Source: JBEIUO01 sp964549785 (GTDB lineage Bacteria > Planctomycetota > Phycisphaerae > Phycisphaerales > UBA1924). From it: DNA of 12,095 bases. The stretch is taken from positions 1-12,095 of the forward strand of contig CAZJXA010000089.1 in the NCBI GenBank assembly GCA_964549785.1, read 5' to 3'. The notes under the pieces were generated by a model that searched no databases, was not told the DNA's origin, and saw only the letters and a list, made by a program, of their open reading frames with translations. The translations under genes and the position numbers were made by a program. Shown in pieces: positions 1 through 5,820 of the stretch (its first letter is position 1; every line of letters starts with the position of its first letter).

Positions 1-9
1 GAGGCCGCG

Positions 10-864
10 ATGCGCGCCCGCCGGGGCGTTGGACCCGCCAGCATCCCGGACTGGACCACGCGTCTCTCCGAGATTTTCGCCACGACCGAACCGCAAATCG
101 TCGCCTCCGGACTGGAGTTCGCGGAGGGTCCGCTGTGGTGGAATAACCGCCTGCTGGTGTGTGACTTAGGCGACGACACGATGTACACGGTGGTTCCCCA
201 AGACGGTGCCGAGGCCGAACTGGTGGAGTTCCGAAAGCCGTCGGATCGGGCCGCTGGGGCGGCCTTGGATATCGACGGCAACCTCATCGCCGCGCACTTC
301 GCCGGCCACCTCACCCGAACCGCCACCGATGGAACCGTGCAGATCATTGCCGACCGGCGGGGCGACGCCAAGTTCGGCAAGTGCAACGACCTTGTCTGTC
401 ACCCCAGCGGCGTGATTTTCTTCACCGACTTTGGCGGCAAGAACTCCAAAGGCGTCTTCGCGCTCGCCAAAGACGGCGTGGTTTCCCAAGTCGCCGACGA
501 CTATTACGCCGCCAACGGCGTGGCGCTCTCGCCGGATCACCGCAGGCTCTACGCCGCCGATTATGGCAACTGGAACATCAAGGGCTACGACGTCGACGCC
601 GACGGTAACGCGACCAACGGCCGCGACATCATCTCGCTGAAGGGTGAAACCGGCAAGGGACGCGTCGATGGCCTGAAGGTGGCCCCGAGCGGGCACATCC
701 TTTCGACCGGCCCGGGCGGCATCTGGGTGATCACCCCCGAAGGCGAGAAGCACTCGCGGCTCGCCATCGCCGACGGAGCCTCGAACCTGGCCCTCGGCGG
801 TCCCGACGGCAAGACGGTCTTTATCACCAGCGGCAAGACGGTGCTGAGCGTGAAACTGAAGTAG
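10..864 (+). CDS. SMP-30/gluconolactonase/LRE-family beta-propeller protein, probably 5'-truncated
   Basis: The protein resembles SMP-30 (regucalcin)/gluconolactonase enzymes, six-bladed propellers with one divalent metal that hydrolyse sugar lactones or related esters. The usual metal and substrate positions are visible: Glu39 in the first-blade motif FAEGPLWW, Asn126 in NDLVCHPSG followed by FFTDFGG, Asn169 in AANGVALSPD followed by LYAADYGN, and Asp220 in RVDGLKVAPSG. Blade-type repeats of the form 'sPdG..l..d' recur throughout. The frame stays open to the left edge of the window and the codon-10 ATG has no visible ribosome binding site. Many relatives are secreted and carry a signal peptide before this region, so the true start is probably outside the window. 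The C-terminus is intact (TAG at 862-864). The substrate cannot be told from sequence; a gluconolactonase label is family-level only. It is followed by 124 bp before the lipoprotein operon, so it is probably a separate unit. Confidence 0.85.
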   Translation: MRARRGVGPASIPDWTTRLSEIFATTEPQIVASGLEFAEGPLWWNNRLLVCDLGDDTMYTVVPQDGAEAELVEFRKPSDRAAGAALDIDGNLIAAHFAGHLTRTATDGTVQIIADRRGDAKFGKCNDLVCHPSGVIFFTDFGGKNSKGVFALAKDGVVSQVADDYYAANGVALSPDHRRLYAADYGNWNIKGYDVDADGNATNGRDIISLKGETGKGRVDGLKVAPSGHILSTGPGGIWVITPEGEKHSRLAIADGASNLALGGPDGKTVFITSGKTVLSVKLK

Positions 865-881
865 GCGGATGTCCTGAGCAG

Positions 882-906
882 CCCGCCGCTACGAGCCGTC
901 GGCGGG
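882..906 (+). terminator. GC-rich hairpin after the SMP-30 gene, possible terminator
   Basis: A perfect 7-bp stem (CCCGCCG at 882-888, CGGCGGG at 900-906) encloses an 11-nt loop, 18 bp after the stop codon. There is no T-run after it, so classical intrinsic termination is doubtful. The right arm can instead pair with 912-916 (GGCGG 901-905 with CCGCC 912-916), giving two mutually exclusive hairpins. Chance formation in GC-rich DNA is a real alternative. Confidence 0.25.
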
Positions 907-978
907 AACGTCCGCCGCCCCGGCGCGTCTGACGGAGTGTGATCGCAACGGAATCAACGGGAAATCGGGTCAACGTTT

Positions 979-983
979 GAAGG
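979..983 (+). promoter_or_regulatory. Ribosome binding site of the first LpoB-like gene
   Basis: GAAGG lies 5 nt before ATG 989. It favours ATG 989 over the in-frame TTG at 977, which overlaps this site, and over ATG 998, for which the spacing would be 14 nt. Confidence 0.5.
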
Positions 984-988
984 CCATT

Positions 989-1609
989 ATGAACATCATG
1001 AAGTTTCAACAGTCCCTCGTCTTTGCGCTCGCGGTTCCATCCTTTTTCGCGGGCTGCTCCGCGCCGCCCCGCGGCGAGCCGACAGGCCGGGCCGATGTCT
1101 ACGACACCACCCCCGCGGAAAAATACGACCGCCAGATACTGCCCTCGGCCCTCGCCGAGAACTCCGACCAAGTTGCGGAGCAACTCGCCGCCGACCTCTC
1201 CGGCCTGCCCGAACTCCAGCAGTTCCGGGTGACCGTGGTCTTCGGCGACCTCGCCAACAAGACGGGGATCGTCCCGACGTCGGATTTCGAGGCGTTCCGC
1301 CAGCGCACTCGGCAGAAACTGATGCAGAGCCCGATGGTCAACAACAACATCCGCTTCATCGAGAACCGGGCCCGCTTCGAAAGCCTTCAGAGCAAAGAAA
1401 ACATCGGCACCGGCGGCACCGATTCCGACCTCGCCAAGGCCGTCCGTAATCCCGAACACACCTACTTCCTCAACGGCAGCATGTACCGGGTTTCGCGCGG
1501 CGCCAATGAGTCGGTCAACCTCTACGAACTCGCCTGGGAACTCATGCGGGCCAGCGATGGCTCATTGGTGTGGTCGAGCGCGCCCTACGAGGTCAAGCAG
1601 ATCCGATAG
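989..1609 (+). CDS. LpoB-like lipoprotein (penicillin-binding-protein activator family), copy 1
   Basis: A 206-residue lipoprotein: the hydrophobic signal ends in FFAGC, with Cys23 as the predicted lipidated residue. The mature part reads like the LpoB/CsgG-type fold. There is a strand VTVVFGDLANKTG (E. coli LpoB has a comparable V-D-x-x-x-N-R-T stretch), then a helix 'SDFEAFRQRTRQKLM', a second strand ending in RFIENR, a later strand 'TYFLNGSMYRVSR', and the C-terminal pair 'NLYELAWELMRASDGSLVWS' typical of the family. In E. coli LpoB is an outer-membrane lipoprotein that activates PBP1b through the UB2H domain, which is restricted to some proteobacteria, so that specific role should not be transferred here. 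The gene opens a four-gene lipoprotein operon; the next gene starts 92 bp downstream. Start chosen at ATG 989 from the GAAGG site; ATG 998 would also give a good signal peptide. Confidence 0.75.
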   Translation: MNIMKFQQSLVFALAVPSFFAGCSAPPRGEPTGRADVYDTTPAEKYDRQILPSALAENSDQVAEQLAADLSGLPELQQFRVTVVFGDLANKTGIVPTSDFEAFRQRTRQKLMQSPMVNNNIRFIENRARFESLQSKENIGTGGTDSDLAKAVRNPEHTYFLNGSMYRVSRGANESVNLYELAWELMRASDGSLVWSSAPYEVKQIR

Positions 1610-1701
1610 TGCTTCGCCAGGGTTTGCTCCCGCTCGCGGGTCGTTCCGGGTCTCTCACGTGCCCTGTTGTTGCCTGTGCCGTTTCCACGCCTTCACCCAT
1701 C

Positions 1702-2274
1702 ATGCGCCCCGCGTTCCTCATCCTCCTCGTCTTGCTCGCCGCGTTCACTCTGGCGGCGTGCTCGTCCGCGTTCGCCGGCACGGCCCGCTCGTCCCGCCTC
1801 ACCGTCGACGACCTCGAATTCACCTCCGCCGAGCTCGAGGGCAAACTCCGTGGCAGCGCGTTTCTTTCCGGCCGTTCCTCGGCCTCGCCGCCCATGGTCG
1901 TCACCGTCAGCAAAGTCGAGAATCTGACCTCCGACATCATCCCCGAGGCCGAGCAGTGGTGGCTGATCCATCGACTCCGAAACGCCCAACCGGTGCGGGC
2001 TCTCTCCCAGTCCCGCAACCTGACGTTCGTGATCCCCGTCGAGCGTCTCAAGGCCGGACGGGCCGCCGGCGTCTTCGATGATTCCACCGCCGCAGCCCGA
2101 TCCCCCACCCACGAGATGACGGCGACGTTCCGCTCCGCCACCCGCGCCGCCGGGCGTCACCGCACCGATGTGTACCTCTGCGACCTCCGTATCACCAGCC
2201 TCTCCGATGGAGCCCTGGAGTTTTCCGACGCCGTCGAGTTCAAGCGGGCGGCGTTCGGCAAGGCGTATGACTGA
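1702..2274 (+). CDS. Second, divergent LpoB-like lipoprotein
   Basis: A 190-residue lipoprotein. A strongly hydrophobic signal (residues 4-17) ends in the consensus lipobox LAAC, with Cys20 lipidated. The mature part follows the same order of elements as its upstream neighbour: strand MVVTVSKVENLTSD (compare VTVVFGDLANKTG), strand 'RNLTFVIPVERLKA', a charged helix, then a C-terminal strand pair 'TDVYLCDLRITSLSDGALEF'. I read it as a diverged tandem paralogue of the LpoB-like protein; overall identity is low and the assignment rests on pattern order. The start at ATG 1702 is set by the signal peptide; the open frame reaches back to 1570, but that part reads as non-coding. No clear Shine-Dalgarno is present. 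Its last 8 bp overlap the next gene, implying translational coupling. Confidence 0.6.
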   Translation: MRPAFLILLVLLAAFTLAACSSAFAGTARSSRLTVDDLEFTSAELEGKLRGSAFLSGRSSASPPMVVTVSKVENLTSDIIPEAEQWWLIHRLRNAQPVRALSQSRNLTFVIPVERLKAGRAAGVFDDSTAAARSPTHEMTATFRSATRAAGRHRTDVYLCDLRITSLSDGALEFSDAVEFKRAAFGKAYD

Positions 2275-4039
2275 GACGCCCGCCCATCCGCCATTGGTGA
2301 ATCGCCGACCGTCCCCGCTCGCACGTCTCGTCCTCGCGTCCATCGCTGCGGTCGTGGGCTGTACCGGGGCCTTGGGGTTCGGCGGATGCAGTTCCCAATC
2401 GCTCGATGACGGCATGTTGCCGGCGGTCAACGCCGGTCGTTATGGCGGCGTCGGGGCAGCCCTCTCCACTCGTCTCACCGAAGACCGCTCCAGCCGCGAT
2501 TACGTCCTGGACCGGGCCCGTCTGCTCGCCATCACCCTCGCGGAAGGCTCACCCGACGCCGCCGAAGAAGTCGCCAACGAGTACTTCTCGATGCTGCGCA
2601 CACAGGGGCTGAATGACAACCGCACCATCCGTTCCGTGATCTTTTCCGACGGCGTCCGCATCTGGAAGGGAGAGCCCTTTGAGCAAGCGCTCGGGTACAC
2701 TCAGATCGCGATCCAAAAGGCCATGCGGGGCGAGTGGGACAACGCCCGGGCCGCGGCTCAGTCTTCCCTCTTCTTGCTGAAAGATTTCACCGAGAACGAA
2801 CTCTCCGGCGGGCGCCGCCCCGGCGGAAGCGTCACCGCGGCCCGCGTGGCCCGCCGAGCCGCTGAACTCGACCAAGCCCGGGGAGAGGGCTCGGGCGACG
2901 ACTTTATCGATAACGGGTATGTGCCTGTCAAGACCGACTTCGCGTTGGGGTACCTCATCAGCGGCGTTGCGAGCCTGGGCTTGGGAAGAGCCGAGGAAGC
3001 GGCGGACAACTTCCGCGAAGCTGCCCGGATCGAGCCGTCGCTCGCAGGGTTGGCCGAGGAGCTCAACGCGGGCGGGTTCAACACCATCCTGGTAGTCGAC
3101 TTTGGCCGAGGCCCCACGAAGGTGAACACCGGCCTGGACGGCGCGTTCACGGCGTTTCAGCCCAACTCCCGGGCCACGGCCGACGCCCTGTCGGTGCAGG
3201 TGGTCTCCGACGCCGCTTCGGAGCCCGCCGAGCGTTTCCCCGCCGCCATGGACCTGAATCGCATGGCGGCCACGCTCAAGTGGAACAACCTTGAGGACGT
3301 CCGCCGCGCCAAGAGCCTTCTCGGCAACGCCCTTCTGGTGGGCGGGGCAGCCGTGGCCGTGGGCAGCGAAGACGACGAGGCCCGATGGGTGGGCGCCGGA
3401 GTCGCCCTCGCCGGCTTGTTGATGAAGGCAACCGCGACCGCCGACACCCGCCACAACGAGTTCCTGCCGCAGCGCACGTTCGTCGTGCCCGTCACCATCC
3501 AAGACCGGGCCAGCAGCATCGCGATCCAGCTCGATCGCGAGCCGACGTCCCGCATCGTCCTGCCCGCCATCGATCCGCCCGCCGACGGTACCCTGCAACT
3601 GCGGTATGTCCGCATCCCGCCGATCGGCGGCCAATCGTGGCGCGACGGCAGGATCATGTACGCCAACGACCGATTCGAGGGTGTTGTCGCGGGCGACGGG
3701 CTGCCCTACCTCTTGGGTGGCACCTGCGTTCGGACTCCGTCTTTCGAAACCCTCCAGCGCTACCAGTCCGCGGGCAACCTGCGGGACTACACCGTCAACG
3801 ACCTCGAGAATCTCTACCGCGAAGAAGGAATCACCCTGTCCGTTGAAGATCAACGGGGCGGCTTCCGTAAGCACATCTTGGAGGGCGGCGATTCGCTCGT
3901 GTGCCCCTTGAGCGGCACCACCGGCTATTCCCGTCTCATGTGCCAGTCCCATCCGCCGTATCAACCCAAGACCCGCTCTGTCGCCGAAGCCGCAGCCCGC
4001 GTTCGCTCAAACCGTGGGAGTCCCGAACCGCTTCCATAG
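2267..4039 (+). CDS. COG3014-like TPR lipoprotein
   Basis: A 590-residue predicted lipoprotein: a 20-residue N-region, a hydrophobic core and GFGGC, with Cys41 as lipidation site. GTG 2297 (codon 11) is an alternative start giving a shorter N-region; ATG 2267 overlaps the previous stop by 8 bp. The N-terminal half is helical and TPR-like, clearest around residues 226-265 (GYLISGVASLGLGRAEEAAD). Next come a strand 'NTILVVDFGRGPTKV' (about 272-286), a glycine/alanine-rich hydrophobic stretch (about 354-388), and ADTR-H-N-E-FLP at 392-401, which resembles the 'DTR..LP' motif I recall from COG3014 proteins. COG3014 has no established biochemical function but its genes sit beside lpoB and ycfL in many proteobacteria, as here. 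The last ~100 residues, with three cysteines (CVRTP, CPLSG, CQSHPPY), look like an extension I cannot place. Confidence 0.6.
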   Translation: MTETPAHPPLVNRRPSPLARLVLASIAAVVGCTGALGFGGCSSQSLDDGMLPAVNAGRYGGVGAALSTRLTEDRSSRDYVLDRARLLAITLAEGSPDAAEEVANEYFSMLRTQGLNDNRTIRSVIFSDGVRIWKGEPFEQALGYTQIAIQKAMRGEWDNARAAAQSSLFLLKDFTENELSGGRRPGGSVTAARVARRAAELDQARGEGSGDDFIDNGYVPVKTDFALGYLISGVASLGLGRAEEAADNFREAARIEPSLAGLAEELNAGGFNTILVVDFGRGPTKVNTGLDGAFTAFQPNSRATADALSVQVVSDAASEPAERFPAAMDLNRMAATLKWNNLEDVRRAKSLLGNALLVGGAAVAVGSEDDEARWVGAGVALAGLLMKATATADTRHNEFLPQRTFVVPVTIQDRASSIAIQLDREPTSRIVLPAIDPPADGTLQLRYVRIPPIGGQSWRDGRIMYANDRFEGVVAGDGLPYLLGGTCVRTPSFETLQRYQSAGNLRDYTVNDLENLYREEGITLSVEDQRGGFRKHILEGGDSLVCPLSGTTGYSRLMCQSHPPYQPKTRSVAEAAARVRSNRGSPEPLP

Positions 4040-4048
4040 CATTTCCTC

Positions 4049-4053
4049 AGGAG
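4049..4053 (+). promoter_or_regulatory. Strong ribosome binding site of the YcfL-like gene
   Basis: AGGAG stands 6 nt before ATG 4060 in the 20-bp gap after the COG3014-like gene. It is the best Shine-Dalgarno in the window. It fixes the start of the downstream gene, whose open frame extends back to 3901 inside the previous gene. Confidence 0.7.
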
Positions 4054-4059
4054 TCACTC

Positions 4060-4488
4060 ATGCACACCGCACCTCGTCGTCTCGCTTCATTCGCCCTCGC
4101 CTCAATTCTCATCGGCCATCTGTCTGGCTGTCACGGCGCTTCCGACCCCAAGGCCCCCATCGGCGCTGTGCCCGATCAGGTCGCCCGCAGCCAGTGGCCG
4201 CAGGTCGAGGTCGAGCCCGCGTTGGCCGGGTGGATCGCGGTCGAGCGGCCGATCGTCGAGCAAGGCCCCGTGCTGAAAGTCAGCACCCCCGTCCGCCTCC
4301 TCTCCAACGGCGGTGAGTACTCGCGGGTGCAATACCGCTACGTCTTCTACGCCGCCAACGGCGCACCGCTGCGCGACCAGACCGGTTGGAAGTACTTCCG
4401 CCTGGAACCCCGCCGACCCACTTTCTTTGTCGGCAACAGCACCGACGCCGCGAGCGACTGGCGGCTGGAGATCCAATCGAACCGCTAG
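4060..4488 (+). CDS. YcfL-like (DUF1425) lipoprotein
   Basis: A 142-residue lipoprotein with signal peptide and lipobox LSGC (Cys24). The mature part matches the layout of E. coli YcfL/DUF1425, a small beta-sandwich lipoprotein. It has a strand pair around 'VLKVSTPVRLLSNGGEYSRV', the diagnostic 'QYRYVFYAANGAPL' (E. coli YcfL has a comparable HYRFYWYDARG segment), and a C-terminal strand 'SDWRLEIQSNR' after a proline-rich turn. The function of YcfL is unknown, but in E. coli ycfL lies directly upstream of lpoB and is inferred to work at the outer membrane. Here it is the last gene of the four-lipoprotein operon, 20 bp after the COG3014-like gene and with its own strong ribosome binding site. 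It converges on rnc, with 55 bp between the two stop codons and no convincing terminator hairpin between them. Confidence 0.75.
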   Translation: MHTAPRRLASFALASILIGHLSGCHGASDPKAPIGAVPDQVARSQWPQVEVEPALAGWIAVERPIVEQGPVLKVSTPVRLLSNGGEYSRVQYRYVFYAANGAPLRDQTGWKYFRLEPRRPTFFVGNSTDAASDWRLEIQSNR

Positions 4489-4543
4489 GCTTGATGGTCG
4501 TTCAGGCGTAGCAGAACTCACCGCGCCGGGGGTCCGCCCGCCC

Positions 4544-5284
4544 TCACTCCGGCGTCTTGAGGCTCTCGTCCACCACCCGCAACTCCCCGTCCTCCATCTC
4601 CTTGACGACCCCCAGCTCTTTCAGCGCGGCCAGCGCGGCGTCCTGCTCCGCCTTTTTCTTGCTGTTGCCCCAACAAGGCTCGAAGCGCCGGCCGTTGATC
4701 TCGACGCAGATCCGGAACGACTTGGCGTGGTCCGGCCCCTGCTCATCCAAAATCCGGTATTGCGGCGTCTGCCCGCTGGTCTGCTGCGCGTGCTGCTGTA
4801 GCACGCTCTTGAAATTCTCCTGGTGTCCGCTGTTGGCGGCCCGCTCGATCACGTCCGTCATCAGCGGTCGCAGGAACGCCGCAGCGGCCTCGAAGCCCCC
4901 ATCAAGATAGATCGCGCCGATCACCGATTCGATCGCGGCGGCCCCAAGGCTCGACGGCAGGGGGGCGTTGGTCTGCATGCCCCTTCCCAGAATCAGCAAC
5001 CGCTCCAACCCCAACCGGCTCGAAACCTCCGCGCAGGTCTGACGCGAAACCGCCAGACTCTTCACCTTGGTCATTTCCCCTTCCAGATACTGCGGGTAGC
5101 GGCGGAAGATCATCTCGCACACGACAATCCCTAGGACCGCATCGCCCAAAAACTCCAGACGCTCGTTGCTGTCCAGGCGCGACCCCGCAGTGCTGGCGTG
5201 TGTCAAGGCACGCGCGAGCAATTCCGGCTTCAGGAACCGGTAGCCCAACGCGTTCTCCGCCTTTCGCCGCAGAATCTCGTCCAT
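4544..5284 (-). CDS. rnc: Ribonuclease III
   Basis: A 246-residue double-strand-specific endoribonuclease that processes rRNA precursors and structured mRNAs as a homodimer. The RNase III domain (about 1-150) contains the signature NERLEFLGDAVLG, with Glu41, Glu44 and Asp48 equivalent to E. coli Glu38, Glu41 and Asp45. EGEM follows at 68-71 (Glu68 matching E. coli Glu65), and IESVIGAIYLDGG supplies the essential second metal ligand Glu119 (E. coli Glu117). The position three residues earlier, Asp114 in E. coli, is Ala116 here. The C-terminal dsRNA-binding domain (about 158-226) is complete: 'NFKSVLQQHAQQ', 'PQYRILDEQGPDH', 'GNSKKKAEQDAALAALKEL'. Length is close to the usual 225-250. The ATG at 5284 has only a tight GGAG 3 nt upstream. 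The gene is divergent from rpmH across a 330-bp gap. Confidence 0.97.
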   Translation of the reverse strand: MDEILRRKAENALGYRFLKPELLARALTHASTAGSRLDSNERLEFLGDAVLGIVVCEMIFRRYPQYLEGEMTKVKSLAVSRQTCAEVSSRLGLERLLILGRGMQTNAPLPSSLGAAAIESVIGAIYLDGGFEAAAAFLRPLMTDVIERAANSGHQENFKSVLQQHAQQTSGQTPQYRILDEQGPDHAKSFRICVEINGRRFEPCWGNSKKKAEQDAALAALKELGVVKEMEDGELRVVDESLKTPE

Positions 5285-5463
5285 GCGCTCCCGAATGTCT
5301 GCCGGGCGAACCCCGGGCGTCTCCCGCTCATTCCGGCGATAGGCCGCCCGGAGCCCTTAAAAAGCCCATAGAGAGGCTTCCAGAGGCCTTATCGGCGCGC
5401 CGAGTCTTCAATCTTCCTTGAACCTTCAGACCCCATCACATGAATTGGGCTCTCGGTTCGTCG

Positions 5464-5475
5464 AGCGGGCCCGCT
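5464..5475. repeat. Perfect 12-bp palindrome, possible operator
   Basis: AGCGGGCCCGCT is its own reverse complement; the flanking bases do not extend the symmetry. It sits in the divergent rnc/rpmH region, next to an eight-C run, and could be a dimeric repressor site. GC-only palindromes of this size arise by chance in DNA this GC-rich, so support is weak. Confidence 0.25.
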
Positions 5476-5605
5476 GCCCCCCCCACAGCGATCGGCCCCA
5501 AGCCGCCTAGGACCGCGCCGCCCAAAGGCTCGCCTTCAACGACCCGACCGCCTAAACTCTCCACCCGGGTTTCGCCGGTTCCGTTCGGTCTTCAGTCGGT
5601 TCATC

Positions 5606-5609
5606 GAGG
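5606..5609 (+). promoter_or_regulatory. Ribosome binding site of rpmH
   Basis: GAGG lies 5 nt before ATG 5615 and supports that start for the short bL34 frame. Confidence 0.55.
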
Positions 5610-5614
5610 TCGCT

Positions 5615-5755
5615 ATGCATTACCCACACCGCATCAGCCGTATCAAGCGCAAACGCTCCATCGGCTTCCGTGCCCGCATGAAGAGCCGTTCCGGGCGCGC
5701 GATGATCAACGCCAAGCGTCGCGCCGGCCGCAGCCTGAACGTCGCCGACAAATAA
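5615..5755 (+). CDS. rpmH: Large ribosomal subunit protein bL34
   Basis: A 46-residue, very basic protein. The core 'RIKRKRSIGFRARMKSRSGR' corresponds to the canonical bL34 segment 'KRKRTHGFRARMxTxxGR', followed by 'NAKRRAGR' matching the 'RRRAKGR' tail. Length fits the family (44-50). The N-terminus is MHYPHRISR rather than the common MKRTYQPS, and the C-terminus ends in a mildly acidic NVADK instead of the usual basic RLS-type end. Start ATG 5615 is backed by GAGG at 5606-5609. In most bacteria rpmH is followed by rnpA (RNase P protein), yidD and yidC; here the next gene, 65 bp downstream on the same strand, is a CDP-alcohol phosphatidyltransferase. Confidence 0.95.
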   Translation: MHYPHRISRIKRKRSIGFRARMKSRSGRAMINAKRRAGRSLNVADK

Positions 5756-5820
5756 ACCCGGTCTTGGTCAGTGTCCGACGGACGACCTTGCGCGTGACGC
5801 CGCGGCAAAGCTCTCCCCGC

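Larger units (their letters stand above)
5285..5614. other. Gene-free divergent region between rnc and rpmH
   Basis: No convincing gene lies in these 330 bp; the plus-strand frame opening at 5440 has no coding character and runs out of frame through rpmH. Both the rnc promoter (leftward) and the rpmH promoter (rightward) must lie here or be read through. Visible elements are a direct repeat CCGGGCG at 5302-5308 and 5313-5319 (11-bp period) just upstream of rnc, an AT-rich island around 5357-5366 (cttaaaaagc), a perfect 12-bp palindrome at 5464-5475, a run of eight C at 5477-5484, and a TAAACT at 5553-5558 that could be a -10 box for rpmH but has no good -35 partner. I found no DnaA box. Confidence 0.6.

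Noticed and set aside
166..753. 195-codon minus-strand frame opposite the SMP-30 gene
   Set aside because: Antisense shadow; the plus frame carries all the propeller metal-site motifs.
1629..1640. CCCGC-TC-GCGGG inverted repeat between the two LpoB-like genes as a terminator
   Set aside because: The loop is too small, there is no T-run, and the following genes appear co-directional and coupled, so termination here is unlikely.
2549..3964. 471-codon open frame on the minus strand opposite the COG3014-like gene
   Set aside because: It mirrors the codon bias of the plus-strand gene, has no domain-like pattern, signal or ribosome binding site, and the plus frame has clear lipoprotein and family motifs.
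5440..5820. N-terminal extension of the phosphatidyltransferase frame back to ATG 5440
   Set aside because: It would run out of frame straight through rpmH, is Pro/Arg-rich without domain character, and would give an atypically long soluble N-terminus; a start after rpmH is more credible.
5756..5820. Possible rnpA after rpmH
   Set aside because: The gap is 65 bp and RnpA needs about 110 codons; no frame nearby shows the basic RnpA motif.
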